Shown piece by piece: positions 31,761-43,985 of a stretch of 64,000 nucleotides of DNA; position 1 is the first letter of the stretch; each line of letters opens with the position of its first letter. The notes under the pieces were generated by a model. The model worked only from the letters and a program-made list of their open reading frames with translations. It had not been told where the DNA came from and did not search any database. The stretch is from contig OX352764.1 of NCBI GenBank assembly GCA_947095585.1, forward strand, positions 8,665,001 through 8,729,000, in the 5' to 3' direction. The DNA is from Nephrocerus scutellatus. Lineage: Eukaryota; Arthropoda; Insecta; Diptera; Pipunculidae. Made by a program: the position numbers and the translations under genes.

Positions 31761-34261
31761 CCTATACCCACGCCACCCTTAGCAGCAAACAGTTTTAACG
31801 AATATATCGAATATCGGCATTTTATACTGACACACCATGTTGATATATGAATGCAAAAAATTTATCAATGAACATATTTCACTGTGCATATGTACACTGT
31901 TCATAATATTAAAAGCTAATAATTACCATTTACATATAGGTTGTTATAGAATACAGGAATACTTTTTTAAGTTCTAATCTTCTTTTAATGTATATAATAG
32001 GTATAATATGTAATGAAATATCACTATTTGGACTATACTTTGGCTTATTTTGTTGCTGATGTATGATGCCTTCATCCATTTTGTAGTGTTGTTGCAACGC
32101 CATTCATTCATTCAGAATGAAAAGAACATTTGAAGAGCATTCGATTCGGAAAGCACTGCATTTTAAATGCAAATCGCTGAAGTGCTTCACTGTGGAATTG
32201 CGAGCCACTACCGGAGGACTGTGCTCTTAAAACACGATCCAGGGCAATGATATTGACGAAACATAGAATAATCTTTGCTGTAGTATATTTGTGTTTATAT
32301 GCATAGTCGTAGATACAGCCATAAATATTGAGAGTGCTCTTAAATGAAATTTTATTAAAATCGGAAAGTTAGCAGTCGATGAGAATGCATGAAGAAGTTA
32401 TTAGTTTCCATTAAATGATATTTTCATTGGGTTTTGACTCCAAATCAATAAAGTTAAAGCTTAATGTTATCAAAAAGGGTATTTTATACTAGAATTGCAT
32501 GTTCTAATTGAAATGAATGAAAATTTTTATTTTATTTTGAATGAAACTATGAATGAAAATTGTGACGTTCTCAGCAGAAATAGGACTCCCTATTTTATTT
32601 CAGACCAATTCAATTCATTTTATTCCAAACGTGGAAGTGCTTTTAATTGAATGAGTTCGATGTATGTAAGTGGGAAGCACGAACGCGTCTCAACCAATTA
32701 AACAAAATGCTCATTATCGGTCACTGCACACGACACACCCGACACCGCCGCTAATTTAAGAGCTGATTCACCAAATTGGCAATTTTCTTTTTCACACTTT
32801 CAAGTGGTCCCCGATTGCTATCCAAACTTCAAACTAATTTTATTAGATTCCCTCCTATTCTCGCGCATTGATGGCAAATCTTTTCACGCTTAATTTTGTT
32901 GCAACACCACAGACCAGAGAGAAGCAAATTAAAATGGGACGAATCTCATTGCGGTGAATTCGTGTAAATAGCCACTCCAACGAAAAAGTGTTCTCCTCAT
33001 CCTTACTGTTTCCTTAAAATCAGCAGAAAAAAATTCCAAACATCACATTAGAAACAGACAATGGGAGAATGTGCTCCGCCACTCCTACAAATGATGTTGG
33101 TACTCGCAAATGGACGTTTTTGTCCTTCTTCCTTAATTCTTTCTATAGTGTATTTGTGTTTGTTGAATCATCATGGATGCGATTTAAAAGTGTCAAGTCA
33201 CTTGGCACTTCAGCTGCTGCTGCTACACTGTATTTGCGGTTCGAATGAACAAAAGAATCAGATGAGCTCCGTCTCACACCTCGGTTTGGCGCGCCAATAG
33301 TTTCAATTGTTCTTCTGAATGGGGCAAGTGTTTTAATGGGTCCTTCTTGTCATCCTCCGGGTACTTCGAAGTTTTTTCATTGTTCCTGACATTTTTAGCG
33401 TCATCGTCTGGGAAACGGTAAACTTTTGTAAATTGCGCATAAGAAACACCGCGGCGCGTAGTCCTCTTAATTTACTAAAAAGTTTAGTTTCCTCTGTTGG
33501 AAGGCGTCACCGCATCATCGTTCAGAATCTTGCCACTGCATTTGGTCGTTTTTATTGAATTTTCCAAGAAGCACTCTATCTGAAGTGCGCTCCATCAACC
33601 GCACTCTGAGCTTTTGTGGTATAGCAATAAAGGTAAAGGCAAACTTATCCTCTGTTCATTTTTATTCCGTATAAAGAATCCTTTTGAAAGGAAAAGAAAA
33701 AAACTTATAATTTGACAAACATGTGAAAGCGTAGCGGTTGTTCGCTTACGGTCTACATTGTTTCATTGCCCACTGACATCATCCAAGGCACGAAAATGAG
33801 GGGGAGTACAAAAGGCTTATATGAACATGGCACTACAGAAAGAAAGTCACAGTAAGGGAGATATGTGCATATGGAATGGGAAAGTTTTTCATTTACAAAA
33901 CACTTTTCGTGACGAAATTTCCTTTGCTTAATGATTTCATTTCTTGGACTTCCTTTGGAATTTGCAATACGGTCTTTAAATGAACAATTCTAGGAGGAAT
34001 GTGCATACTCTACAATGACAAAATTACTTTTGACCAATCGATCAATGGATTAAGAAAAAGGAAGTGTAAAAAGTTACGATGGTAATGACTCGTATGCTGC
34101 TTAAGGATTATGGATGTCTAATAGCAACTTTGGTGTAGGGTAATTGCAAAAGGATATGTTGTGTTACTTCTTCGTCTTCTCTAGATTTTCAGTCGGACTT
34201 CGCTTTTCTTTCTATCTTCTTTCGATTTCAATTTAAATTGGAGATGGCCAGTCGTAGGAAA
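31761..34261. other. No recognisable gene or element
   Basis: About 2.5 kb with no identified domain or repeat. 32640-33600 is less AT-rich than its surroundings and could be host non-coding sequence. The frame at 33061-33300 (plus) has a Leu-rich stretch but no recognised family. Confidence 0.5.
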
Positions 34262-34776
34262 ATTTATTGTACGAAACCTGTGGCTAAACATAAATGAGAG
34301 CAAAACAAAGTCCATGGTGACCACGACTGCGAGCAGAGAATTCAACATTGGTCCCGCAATTAAAAAAGTGGAGCGTGAATTTGAAGTTGGTCTGTCAAGA
34401 TTCTTTAAATCTAGGAACTTACCCATAACATCTAAGCTGCTGGTAAATAAGACAATGGTTATCCCAGTGCTTACTTGTGGATCCGAGACTTGGCTACTTA
34501 GCAAAAAGAATTCTGACCTCTTAGCCGCGTTCAAGAGAAAATGGTTATCCGAGTACTTACATGTGGATCCGAGACTTGGCTACTTAGCAAAAAGAAATCT
34601 GACCTCTTAGCCGCGTTCAAGAGAAAAGTAAAGCGAGGCCGGCCAAGCCTACGCTGGAAGAGTTTAGGGATGCAAACCTGGATAATATCGGCTCAAAATC
34701 GGGACCGATGGAGAGAATTTTTCGGGAAGCCCGGATCGGACCATGGCTGTAGAGCCAAATATGATGATGATGATGA
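34262..34776 (+). pseudogene. Family A LINE RT C-terminal part with internal tandem duplication
   Basis: Reads LWLNINESKTKSMVTTTASR, then RFFKSRNLPITSKLLVNKTM and VIPVLTCGSETWLLSKKNSD with LLAAFKRK. The last 28 codons then repeat in another frame (VIRVLTCGSETWLLSKKKSD), followed by KRGRPSLRWKSLGMQTWII, SAQNRDRWREFFGKPGSDH and GCRAKYDDDDE. It ends with the ATGATGATGATGATGAG run at about 34760-34776. The YLGS block is deleted compared with the copy at 43550-43680. The duplication (34455-34626) shifts the frame. Confidence 0.75.
34455..34626. repeat. 86-bp tandem duplication inside the RT relic
   Basis: 34455-34540 and 34541-34626 differ at 4 of 86 positions by my alignment. As 86 is not a multiple of three, the duplication alone explains why two RT frames overlap here. 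Confidence 0.85.
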
Positions 34777-37569
34777 GTTGGAGCTTCAAATGAAGTGTAG
34801 AAGACTTCCAATGTCAGTATTTGACAAATCATCGGAACAATTGTAAAAGAAGGCTCCCAGATGGAGCTTACGTTTTTAAGAAAGAGCTCCACATGTGCAG
34901 AGAACGTGAAGAATGCTCTCTTCATTCTTGTCGGTCATGCAGCTTCTGCAGATGTCATTGGAAAATACACCAAGCCTTGCTGCATGCTTGCATTACAATA
35001 CATTTTTGGCCAACATTCCATTACGGTGTACCATGTACTAAGTTAATAAAGGTTGAGCGTTCTCAATTCCAAGTACGCCAAAATGTAATGAAATTTTATC
35101 GCTCGCTCGCTTGTTTTGATATTAAACATTCGTCAGATGTAAACGGAAACAAAGTCACATTTTGTGGTCTGTCATAGATCCGTGCGCATTGACACACACA
35201 AACAACAGATATAAGCAGTAAATGTTTGCAAAAATGTTGATAGTTACTGTCAGATAAAATTGCTACGAAAACTCGGCGCATTTGGCGCATTGCACACATC
35301 GCGGTACCGGTGGAGTAAAAAATCGCCTCAAACAGGAAAAACCATGAATCATCGTGCGGTATATCTACACACGTAGATATACATACGAAAAAGGATATTT
35401 TCATTTTGAAGAAGCTCCAGAACCGTGAATGAATGCAATGTAATATAAAGACTAGTAATCATTCCATGAGGACTCTCCTTTAAAATAATGGCGTATACCA
35501 AAAACAGCAGATGCATGCTTTAAGCTGTAAATGCCAAACCACTTATTTATTGAGCTTGACTTGATCGTGTTGTAAAGAATTTCCACATTTCATTAAATGT
35601 ACTTGTATGGATCGTGACAACAATAGTAAAAAAGTACAGCACGAGAGAACTCCCTCTTGTAATTTACTCCAATTAATCTGAGATGGCTTTGAGATAGATT
35701 AGCTAAGGTATAGGAGAATAGTACCTATTTCGCCAGGTGCTTACGATTTTACCGGTTGAAGCAAATTCTTAAACATACAAACAAATTTTCAATTAGTCTC
35801 GCCGATACCTTAACCCTTTTATTGCTCAGCAACAAATTCCTCCTTTATTTTTGGTTAATTTGGTTTGCAGATCGTACAATAAAATCGGTTCCTACCTTCT
35901 TCGGTATATGCCAAAGTATAGTACATGACTAGCATAGATTTCGTTCAGGTCCAGGTCTATAAACAACCCGCACAAGAAGGACGACAGAAATTCTATGCAA
36001 ATATTTTGCATAGCTTATGCCGTGATTAAATTCATTAAAAGCGATAATCTCCTAGAAAAGGACACATCTTGAAATTGGTATTGATCAACATTTGTAAACG
36101 GCTTAAGAACATATACCAGCGTAACTAGACACACAGGGGTCCAGTCAGTAACGATGCGTCTGCACAGATATAGTTATTGTCAGGGGTACACGCCTCGAAC
36201 TGCTTAAGTCGCGCATCAAACCCCTTTTTTACAAATCCCTACTCCTGATGCGCTTTATTGTCGAGGACCTCTCAGAAGCACACTGTTGTTGTTAATTGAA
36301 GGATTATTATGCATTTATGGGATGGTGTTTTTTTGTTTTACTTCGCCGGAATTGTTTTAGCGGAATTTCAATTTTCCATGGCTTTGCCGTCGCATCTTCA
36401 TCGACTTCGAGATGTGAAGAATAAATATGATTCTTCAGAAATTGAAGCAAAGACCTTGCCGGGAAAGAACAACAAGTACAAAAGACAATAATAATCCAAT
36501 GGTATGTCACAAATACGTTTATAGATTCTTCTGCTTTACTCAGCTATGTGGTTTTATAACATTGCTACTGTGTGTCCTGGTCGGGAGCTGCAACCATGAA
36601 ATCACAGACCACCACAGGAGTTGCCACAGAACGACAGTGCGCATGTGGTTAACCGAAGCAAAATTCAATAGTGTGCACCACGGTAAAAGGGCAATAGACG
36701 AAAGAGAAGTTTCCCAAATATAATGTACCAAAGAACTAGTTTTAAGGATGCTCAAATTCCTCCTCCTCCTCCTTCTTCTATTTGCTCAGATGGCTCAGGT
36801 GTGTTACAATTGCTGTGACTTTATGAATACACCCATCAGAGTAGTTGCTGCTGAGCTTGGAAAAACCCAATTTAAATACTTCACTGGAATATTTTGTGTT
36901 ATTAACTCTTTTTTATTTGGCAGTGAGATAGAAATTCTTTCATGTGCTGTGCATATGGGAGGACACGGGAGTCCTTAGAACTGGAAAACAATGACAATAT
37001 GGAAAATATCACGCTTTAAGAGCGCTACACTGTGGGACAATCGAGGGACAACTTGCCGAATTTGGTTACCAATCAAATAGTTACACCTTTTTTAAAAAAG
37101 CATATCTCGCAGGTAGTTTTTACAAATCACAAAAAAATGTTCTAGAAAGCCGCTCAACACGCAAGAGGAGCATTCATTATGACATTTTTTTGCGCAATTT
37201 ATATATACGTCAAATATAACTTTGAAAGTATGATTTTTTGTCTTTTATACAAGTCTACACCGTTAAGTGTATCAATTCAATTTAAGGATGTTTCACTGCT
37301 GTGTGTAAGCATATTTTCGCCAAAAAAAAAAAACACTTTATGGAGGGTTTGAAACAGCGCTTCATTTAAAATCCACACACAAGTACTTTACTAAATGGTT
37401 TAGTATGTCACAAATACGTTGTGACAAACGGTGATGATGAAGCGATAATAGATAGTCATGTCCTTAACCTCTCGCATCACAACTGCTATATTATGCGTCC
37501 ACGTCGCGTCATTGGAAACTCGGCAAAATCAAGTAATTTGTATTAACTTGGGTAGGGGCCAAATAAGAA
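34777..37569. other. No recognisable gene or element
   Basis: Several short frames. One at 34821-35177 is Cys-rich. One at 36748-36978 begins with a signal-peptide-like MLKFLLLLLLLFAQMAQVC. Neither is recognised or supported by context. A T-rich/A-rich patch is at 37321-37335. Confidence 0.45.
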
Positions 37570-37835
37570 GGGGCCTTGCCAAGACCTTAACGCAAAAGTA
37601 GGCAGCGACAACAGTGATTGGGAACATGTCATGGGAAAGCATGGCCTTGGTTCTATGAATGACAACGGAAAAAGGTTTGCTGATCTATGTTCTGATCGCA
37701 ATCTAATCATTGGAGGCACAATTTTTCCCCCACAAAAATATCCACAAAGCCACCTGTCCTGATCACTTGTACAACAAACAAATTGATCACATAGCTACAA
37801 GCCGCAAGTGGCGATCATCCCAAACATCATCCTTA
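37570..37835 (+). pseudogene. Family B LINE endonuclease relic
   Basis: Reads DLNAKVGSDNSDWEHVMGKH then GLGSMNDNGKRFADLCSDRN and LIIGGTIFPPQKYPQ (37578-37760). After a frameshift it reads HKATCPDHLYNKQIDHIATS (about 37748-37805). This is the second half of the APE-type endonuclease of family B: the GDFNAKVG motif, with the leading Asp/Phe changed to DLNAKVG, and the QIDHI motif near the catalytic Asp-His. It nicks target DNA in the live element. Dead copy. Confidence 0.75.
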
Positions 37836-37849
37836 TTGGTATGAGGGAC

Positions 37850-38120
37850 TTTATACCTTCCAGGAATAAGTCTGTTAAACCAAAGGAAGATGGATGGTAT
37901 GACTTGAGCTGTAAAGAGGCTTCTAGGATCAGAGAGGTATGTTTTCGGTTTTACAAAACAAACCCTAATAAGGAGAACCGCACAAGTTTTAAACAAGCCA
38001 GAAACGAGAATTGTAAAGCTAATCTTCGGCGAATCAAATTTGCCTACGACCAAAAATTGAGGCAAAAAATTCTACAATGTCCCAAAGGTTGTAAGAATTT
38101 GTGGTGGAAAGAAATAGCAT
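37850..38120 (+). pseudogene. CR1/Jockey-group LINE endonuclease-RT linker fragment
   Basis: A 113-codon frame contains KPKEDGWYDLSCKEASRIRE then VCFRFYKTNPNKENRTSFKQ, ARNENCKANLRRIKFAYDQK and LRQKILQCPKGCKNLWW. The pattern W(F/Y)D..C..A.R.RD..F......P...N...F..ARN.CK...R is the linker between endonuclease and RT in CR1/Jockey-type LINEs, just before the part seen in family C at 57830-57960. It is joined directly to the family B endonuclease, so two different LINEs abut. Confidence 0.65.
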
Positions 38121-38844
38121 ATACTTTTCTGTTATCTTACGTTTGTTAAATAACAGGGGTAGAAATATGTTTTGTGAATTTTTTATAGACAGTTATTTGT
38201 GAAGAGTTCAATATTGCCCCTTTTTTCATTGAATCTTCAAAGGCAGCCTTGCCGGTACAGTTTGTGGTATGACGCATTTAAGCCGTATTGCCCATACTTG
38301 TACATGATTTATTAAGCAGAGTAGAACTTTATAAAGCTATTAGAGAAATTGGTATCCATTGGCGTACAACACTACCCGGGGCGTCTAATGGAGAGTTCCT
38401 ATAAGAAATATGACGAAAATTCAGACCGAATATGTTTTCATTGGAGGGCAATGCCAGACCAAGAAAGATATTCATTAGGACAGGTTTCACTGTATATCCT
38501 TCAAACTAACAATTTTACCAAATGTTAATGTTACCACATGTAATTTCTTTATTTTTTAGTGCTGCCAATTTTGACGTGGCTTGGAATTTACGAAATTTTG
38601 TTATCACTTAAAATTTTTAATAAAGCTTATACAATGCATATCGAAAGAGACCAATGCTTTTAATTTATTGTCCCACGGTGACTACTCAGACAGACCTACA
38701 GACAAAAATAAAGACCGCTGAAAGCCACAATTAACAAAGCAATGCAACGCTGTAAAAGAACATAAAATTTGTAAGCAATTAAGGCGCGTACTACTGCTGC
38801 AATTGTCCTTTCATTTATTGTTTTTAGTTTAGCTTACAGCGTAA
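38121..38844. other. No recognisable feature
   Basis: AT-rich; no frames or repeats of note. Confidence 0.5.
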
Positions 38845-39018
38845 AGCTATATAAACTTTGTCACAACGTTTGGACCATCAACACAAACACCTTCCGTATA
38901 CCCCTATAAAAAAAACAACAAATTTGTTTGGAGCTATATAAACTTTGTCACAACGTTTGGACCATCAACACAAACACCTTCCGTATACCCCTATAAAAAA
39001 AACAACAAATTTGTTTGG
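38845..39018. repeat. Exact 87-bp tandem duplication
   Basis: The unit beginning AGCTATATAAACTTTGTCAC (38845-38931) is followed immediately by an identical unit (38932-39018); a third start AGCTA follows at 39019. No differences seen. No coding potential. Confidence 0.9.
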
Positions 39019-40359
39019 AGCTAAAATCTGTATAAAGCAGTTAAATTTGGGAGGGAATATACTAAAAAATTCAAATAATTCAAACCTTAAGAAACGGTAA
39101 TGTCAATAACAAAAGAAAAGAATATCGTCTTTAATTTCCTTACAACCTTCTTCTTCTTCTATAAAAATATATTAGCTTTTCATACTTGTTTTACAGTACT
39201 TAAAGTACAACTGCCATGCCTATTGATTTGAGAAAAACTAAGTCGATAGCTACCAAACTAAGCTTTTAGGGATATACCTATATTCTAAGCAAGGATTATT
39301 TAGGGACTACCACATGCATTACCAGGATCATTATTGTATGCACAATGGTACAAATAGCTCAAGCTACCTACACAAAGCGATCTAGAAGTTATAAAGCTAA
39401 TACGCTACCACCGCACATATACGCAAGAAAAACATCCTTCCTGTACACCGCAGCATAGCCAAAAGCCAACACAACCAAGACAAACAAAGCTTCAGGGAAG
39501 AGTCACGTAACAATAACATTGGAATTCTTCTTTGTGAACATTTGGCCAATATGCTGCAAGGATAATTGCACAGGGTGCAACGGATGCAAGTCGAGGTTTG
39601 ACTTGGTTGTAGAGGGCACTTTAGGGTGATGTCGTCGTCGTGTCCTCACTATACCTTTGAATAAATTAAAAACTTTAAAAACCCACGCAGTGAGTATTTT
39701 GTTTGCTTTGTATTTTTTTACGGCGGTCCCATACACTAACACAACACACATAAGTAGCTATGGTGACCGGGCAGGAAAGATTTAATCTCTGACAAGGATA
39801 TATTAGCGTGGGTAGAAATGAACGCCAGCATCCTGGATGCGACGAAAGAATTTTTAAATCATTTTACTGTGGAAAAATAAACGAAATTAACCGTTGCGAC
39901 TATAATGCCCAGCTTCACATGTGTAGGGATTACCATGATGTCCTTTGCACAATTCAAGTGAACTTTTCCTGTTTTTTTTTTTTGCTCTTCTTCTCTGTAT
40001 TCATTCGCTACTTTCGAGATTGGAGCCTTTGTCATCCACTGGCGTGAAGCTTAACGTATGTCGTCCTGAATTGTGAATTTTCCTGTATTAACAAAAAAAC
40101 TGAATTAGCAGGAAAATAATGGAAAATCTGACTTTAATGAGTTTAATGTTTTGTTGTAATTTGCTCAAAGGAAACGGTTAATTTAATGTATTCAGTGGTG
40201 GGTCTTCGGTCGAAAGTTGATGAACTATCACGAAGAGTTTGAATCCAGAGCAGCTATTTACGACATACGTCAGTTGGCATTATCCGCATTATAACTATCA
40301 GGAAAGTTAATAAGAAGTAAGTAGTGTTAGTGTAGTACAAAATTATCGTACGACAAGAA
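39019..40359. other. No recognisable gene or element
   Basis: The minus frame at 39503-39751 and plus frame at 39808-40047 carry no recognised domain. Confidence 0.5.
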
Positions 40360-40660
40360 GAATCTAAGAAGAGTATGTGGAATCTTTTGGCCTTACTTGA
40401 TCTGCAACGGTTATCTACCGAAACTAACATCTCGAAGTTCAGCAAAGATTGAAGTACGGCGAACAAAATTGAAATGGATTGGACATATATTGCGATAACC
40501 AGCAAATGGCATTGCCAACAAGGCTTTCTGATGGAATCCGCAAGGATCCTAAAGACGTCGGTGCGCCATAAATTTATGGATGAGATCTGTAGAAGCAGAG
40601 TCATCAGGCGATTTGACATCGTAGAGCTGTTGACCATAAAATCCATGCGATAGAAATACA
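40360..40660 (+). pseudogene. Family B LINE C-terminal relic
   Basis: Reads KNLRRVCGIFWPYLICNGYL then PKLTSRSSAKIEVRRTKLKW, IGHILR-stop, ANGIANKAF-stop-WNPQGS and later RSVEAESS. This is the typical end of the family B RT protein (L..I.G.(F/Y)WP..I.N..L......I.....RR..WIGH.LR.......A..W.PQG.R..GRP). In-frame stops and a frameshift kill it. The minus-strand 135-codon frame over it is a shadow. Confidence 0.75.
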
Positions 40661-42919
40661 AACTAGTGAAGTTACCTTTTCCAAGGAGCTGGACTCAAAA
40701 AGGAATTTTACTCCGGTGACATATAATGGTACATATAATGCGGTATGGATGAATTTAGAAACTTCACATCAATGTAAAATTTTAACTCTGAAAATGTCAA
40801 GACAACTCTGCAGCAATTTATTAAAATTAAAAACTTCCACCGATATTATAATACAGATGGACCCACCTGGTCCACCCTTATGGAGACAACTAATGGTCAC
40901 GATGGAACTTTCCGCATTTTACTCAAATGCATAATTTCATGAGTCCATCATACTTAACCGAACCCAAAGTAAACGATGTTATCTAGCAAATTGTAATACC
41001 AAGCTCTCCTCTTCCATGTGTGTATAGATATGTTAGCAGTTGACAGTGAATGGTCACAAAGCAAATTGGCAAACTTTCGCTGTACACCGAGACTGGTCGT
41101 CTGATCTTTATGCAAATTGAATTTAAAATTCATAACCCTCGTGGGGATAATGTCAGGATAACACCTGACTTTGTCATATGCCAAACCCGACGGAGAGTCA
41201 TCGAAGTTGATATAACAGTTTAAATATTTAAGGGTAGAAAGGCCAACTGAAAGTGCTTAAAAGGAGTAACACTGTGAAGGAAATTTATTCTATGCTTGTA
41301 TCTATAATAGCGAGAACTATCGCACATACACTTTTGCAAGAAATATTTGATGCAGTTTTTTAATTCCAGGAAAATGATACGTGTCTGAAAATATTAAATG
41401 TTCCAGCAAAGCACTCTATATATGTACTGCTTTAGTTTGAGTATTTGCATTCATTTCCATCCGCCGTTCTATGACCTCCACGATTTGTATGGTACGGGTG
41501 ATGTGAAGTTTGTCAAAGTGACACCGAGCCGTCTGGTTCTTTCTCTGCCAGCTGGCATTGATAATAAATCCCACCCCTGTTCCCTGCATATTTTCACACT
41601 TCTCTTTCTTCCTTCTTGTTTTCTTTGCCAACTGCTACATCTCCTCATTTTTTTGAATAAAATTTCCATTTATCATTTCATCCTCAATTAATTGCCACAC
41701 AAACAGCGAGTCAACCCATGGATAATTAGCGTAGCGTTCGACGCGAGACGAGCACTCAATTTCGGTTAAATGACTCGACCGACCGACCCATTGGGAAAAA
41801 GGAGGGTAACCGCGACACTTCTTCTTATTTTACTTCTTCCTGCAGATCATAAGGGTCGTTCTCCATTGCCCATCACATGCGTTTGTCGATTTCTTTGATG
41901 CAATGACGACGATTGCGGCGCGATGCATCATTAAAAGTTTTTCCTTACGTCAAGGAAGTAATTTCTATGAATTCACGGCGGCCCAGGCATTATGCCGACC
42001 CCAAGTACTTGGTAATTTTCCAGGAATGTTTACATCGGCATCAAGTGAGCATCAAGTGGCAAACTGCTCATTTTATGCATGTATTTGTGTGAATTCGCTT
42101 CTTGTGGAAAATTGTCGATTGGCTGCGGTGTGATGGTGGCATGAACGGTTGATGACGTTCCTGTAAAGTAAGTTTTCAGAATAAATTAAATTCAACGAAT
42201 AACGAGCAAAGCCAAAACTGGACACTCCTTAAAGGAAGTTAGGGTAGTACCAAAAGTTCTAATTTCGAAGGTAAACTTTTCACTTTATGTTTCTCGTACT
42301 TGGCAAACCTGCAGTTACTGCAAAAGTTGCAGCAACCTTATTCTCAAAACCTTTCAATTGGTAAAAATTTTCAAAAGTTTCACTGCGGCTATTTAGGGTA
42401 ATTCGGACAAATTCGTTTGTTAAAAATTTATACATCAACTGCAAAGTTGTGCCTTACTATTGCGTTAGTTACTAACAAGGACTGCAGCTTGACAAAGCTC
42501 CACAACAAATTTCGGACACTTGACAATTGCAAATTAAATTGTCAAAAAAAAGTTTATTATAAAAAATAGCTTTGAGTTCCCCTTTTAACTCGAAAATCTA
42601 ACCGACCAATGTAAGAATCCCTCCGTATACTTAGTCATCACATTAAATGTGAAAGGAGTCCGCGTTGATGACTCGGAGAATTTTTCCAATTTTCTAAGAC
42701 TAACATATCTTGGATTCGACTTCTTCTCGCCCTTGTCATTTCGACAGTTTTTGTTTCTGAGAAGACAAATGACAGCTGAGATTGTTGTTCCACTGAATGC
42801 AAAACTCCTCGTTGAGAAGAGATTATTGCGAACACTCGGTTAGTTGGGACACGCCAATTAACTGTTTCCGCCTCAGTGTAGATCTGTCAAAATAATACGT
42901 CAACACAAAATATATTAAG
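40661..42919. other. No recognisable gene or element
   Basis: No domain in the frames at 41398-41691, 41903-42133 (plus) or 42638-42835 (minus). Confidence 0.5.
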
Positions 42920-43985
42920 GCCCCGATATCAGATGGGATCCCAGTGGAAGTGATAAAAATAGGAGGCCCAACATTACACCAAGCAATTCATGAAACAATA
43001 GTGCAAGTATGGGAGGAAGAAGCGATGCCAGAAGACTGGCGAAGAGGCATTCTGTGCCAACAAGAAGGGAGATATCACAAAATGCAGAAATTATCGTGGT
43101 ATAACGTTGTTGGATATCGTGGTAAAATTTTCTCCTCTATCCTTCAAGACAGGATAGCCCCATACGCTCAAGTCATCATTGTTCCATACCAGTATGGCTT
43201 CATCCCGGGCAAATCAACAACTGATCAGATTTACACCCTTAGGCAGGTGATGGAAAAATGTCTGGAGTTTCAAAGGAGTTAAAGCCAAGTAAAAATATCC
43301 GGATCACTATCAAGCCCATTTAATATTATCCGAGACTCTGACGTAACGGCGAGAATAACAATCCTCTATAAGTCCATTCAGATACTGGTTTACGCAGATG
43401 GTATTGACATCGTTGGTAGAAACCCAAGTACTCTACAGGAAGCTTTCATCCAGATTGAGCAGGCGGCACGAAATCTACGGCTGCACATAAATGAGAGGAT
43501 AACAAGGTACATGGTGGCTACGTCAGCGAGTAGTAGATCCAACATTGGTCCCGCAATTTAAATTTGAAGTAGTGCAATCCTTTAACTATCTCGAGTCAAC
43601 TGTCGCAGCCGATAAGAGCATGGAACCGGAAATATGTGCACGGTTGATCAAAGCCAACAAAGCCTACTATAGTCTGTCAAGACTCTTCAAATCCAGGAAT
43701 TTAAACATAACATCCAAGCTGCTGGTATATAAGACAATGGTCATACCAGTACTTACATATGGATCCGAGACTTGGGTGCTTAGCAAAAAGCATTCTGACC
43801 TCTTAGCCGCGTTCGAGAGAAAAGTTTTACAATGAAGTGTTGGCCCCGTATGTGAGGAAGGACGATTCCGGAGACTCTATAATGATGAGATCAACGAGCG
43901 TTACCGCGATGTCGACATCGTGAAGAAAATTAAGCTCAGCAGGACACCTAGGTCGCATGAGCGAATTGCAGGGTCTGAAGTGATC
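42920..43985 (+). pseudogene. Family A LINE RT, most complete copy
   Basis: From about 42920: APISDGIPVEVIKIGGPTLH, then EAMPEDWRRGILCQQEGRYH, WYNVVGYRGKIFSSILQDRI and VPYQYGFIPGKSTTDQIYTL with RQVMEKC (RT fingers). A gap follows, with the catalytic A-C boxes deleted except LVYADGIDIVGR near 43390, where YADD is changed to YADG. Then NLRLHINERITRYMVATSAS, FEVVQSFNYLESTVAADKSM, YYSLSRLFKSRNLNITSKLL, VYKTMVIPVLTYGSETWVLS, and the tail GPVCEEGRFRRLYNDEINER (from about 43845). Frameshifts at several joints. Overall order agrees with endonuclease-linker-RT-tail LINEs. Confidence 0.8.

Noticed and set aside
34821..35177. 118-codon Cys/His-rich frame, possible zinc-binding protein
   Set aside because: No regular metal-binding spacing; overlaps other chance frames and starts just after a LINE 3' end.
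36748..36978. Short frame with a signal-peptide-like Leu run and several Cys, possible small secreted peptide
   Set aside because: The Leu run comes from a CTC/CTT-rich tract; no repeat of the Cys pattern, no recognised family and no supporting signals.
40254..40661. 135-codon hydrophobic minus-strand frame, possible membrane protein
   Set aside because: It is the antisense shadow of the family B LINE C-terminus on the plus strand.
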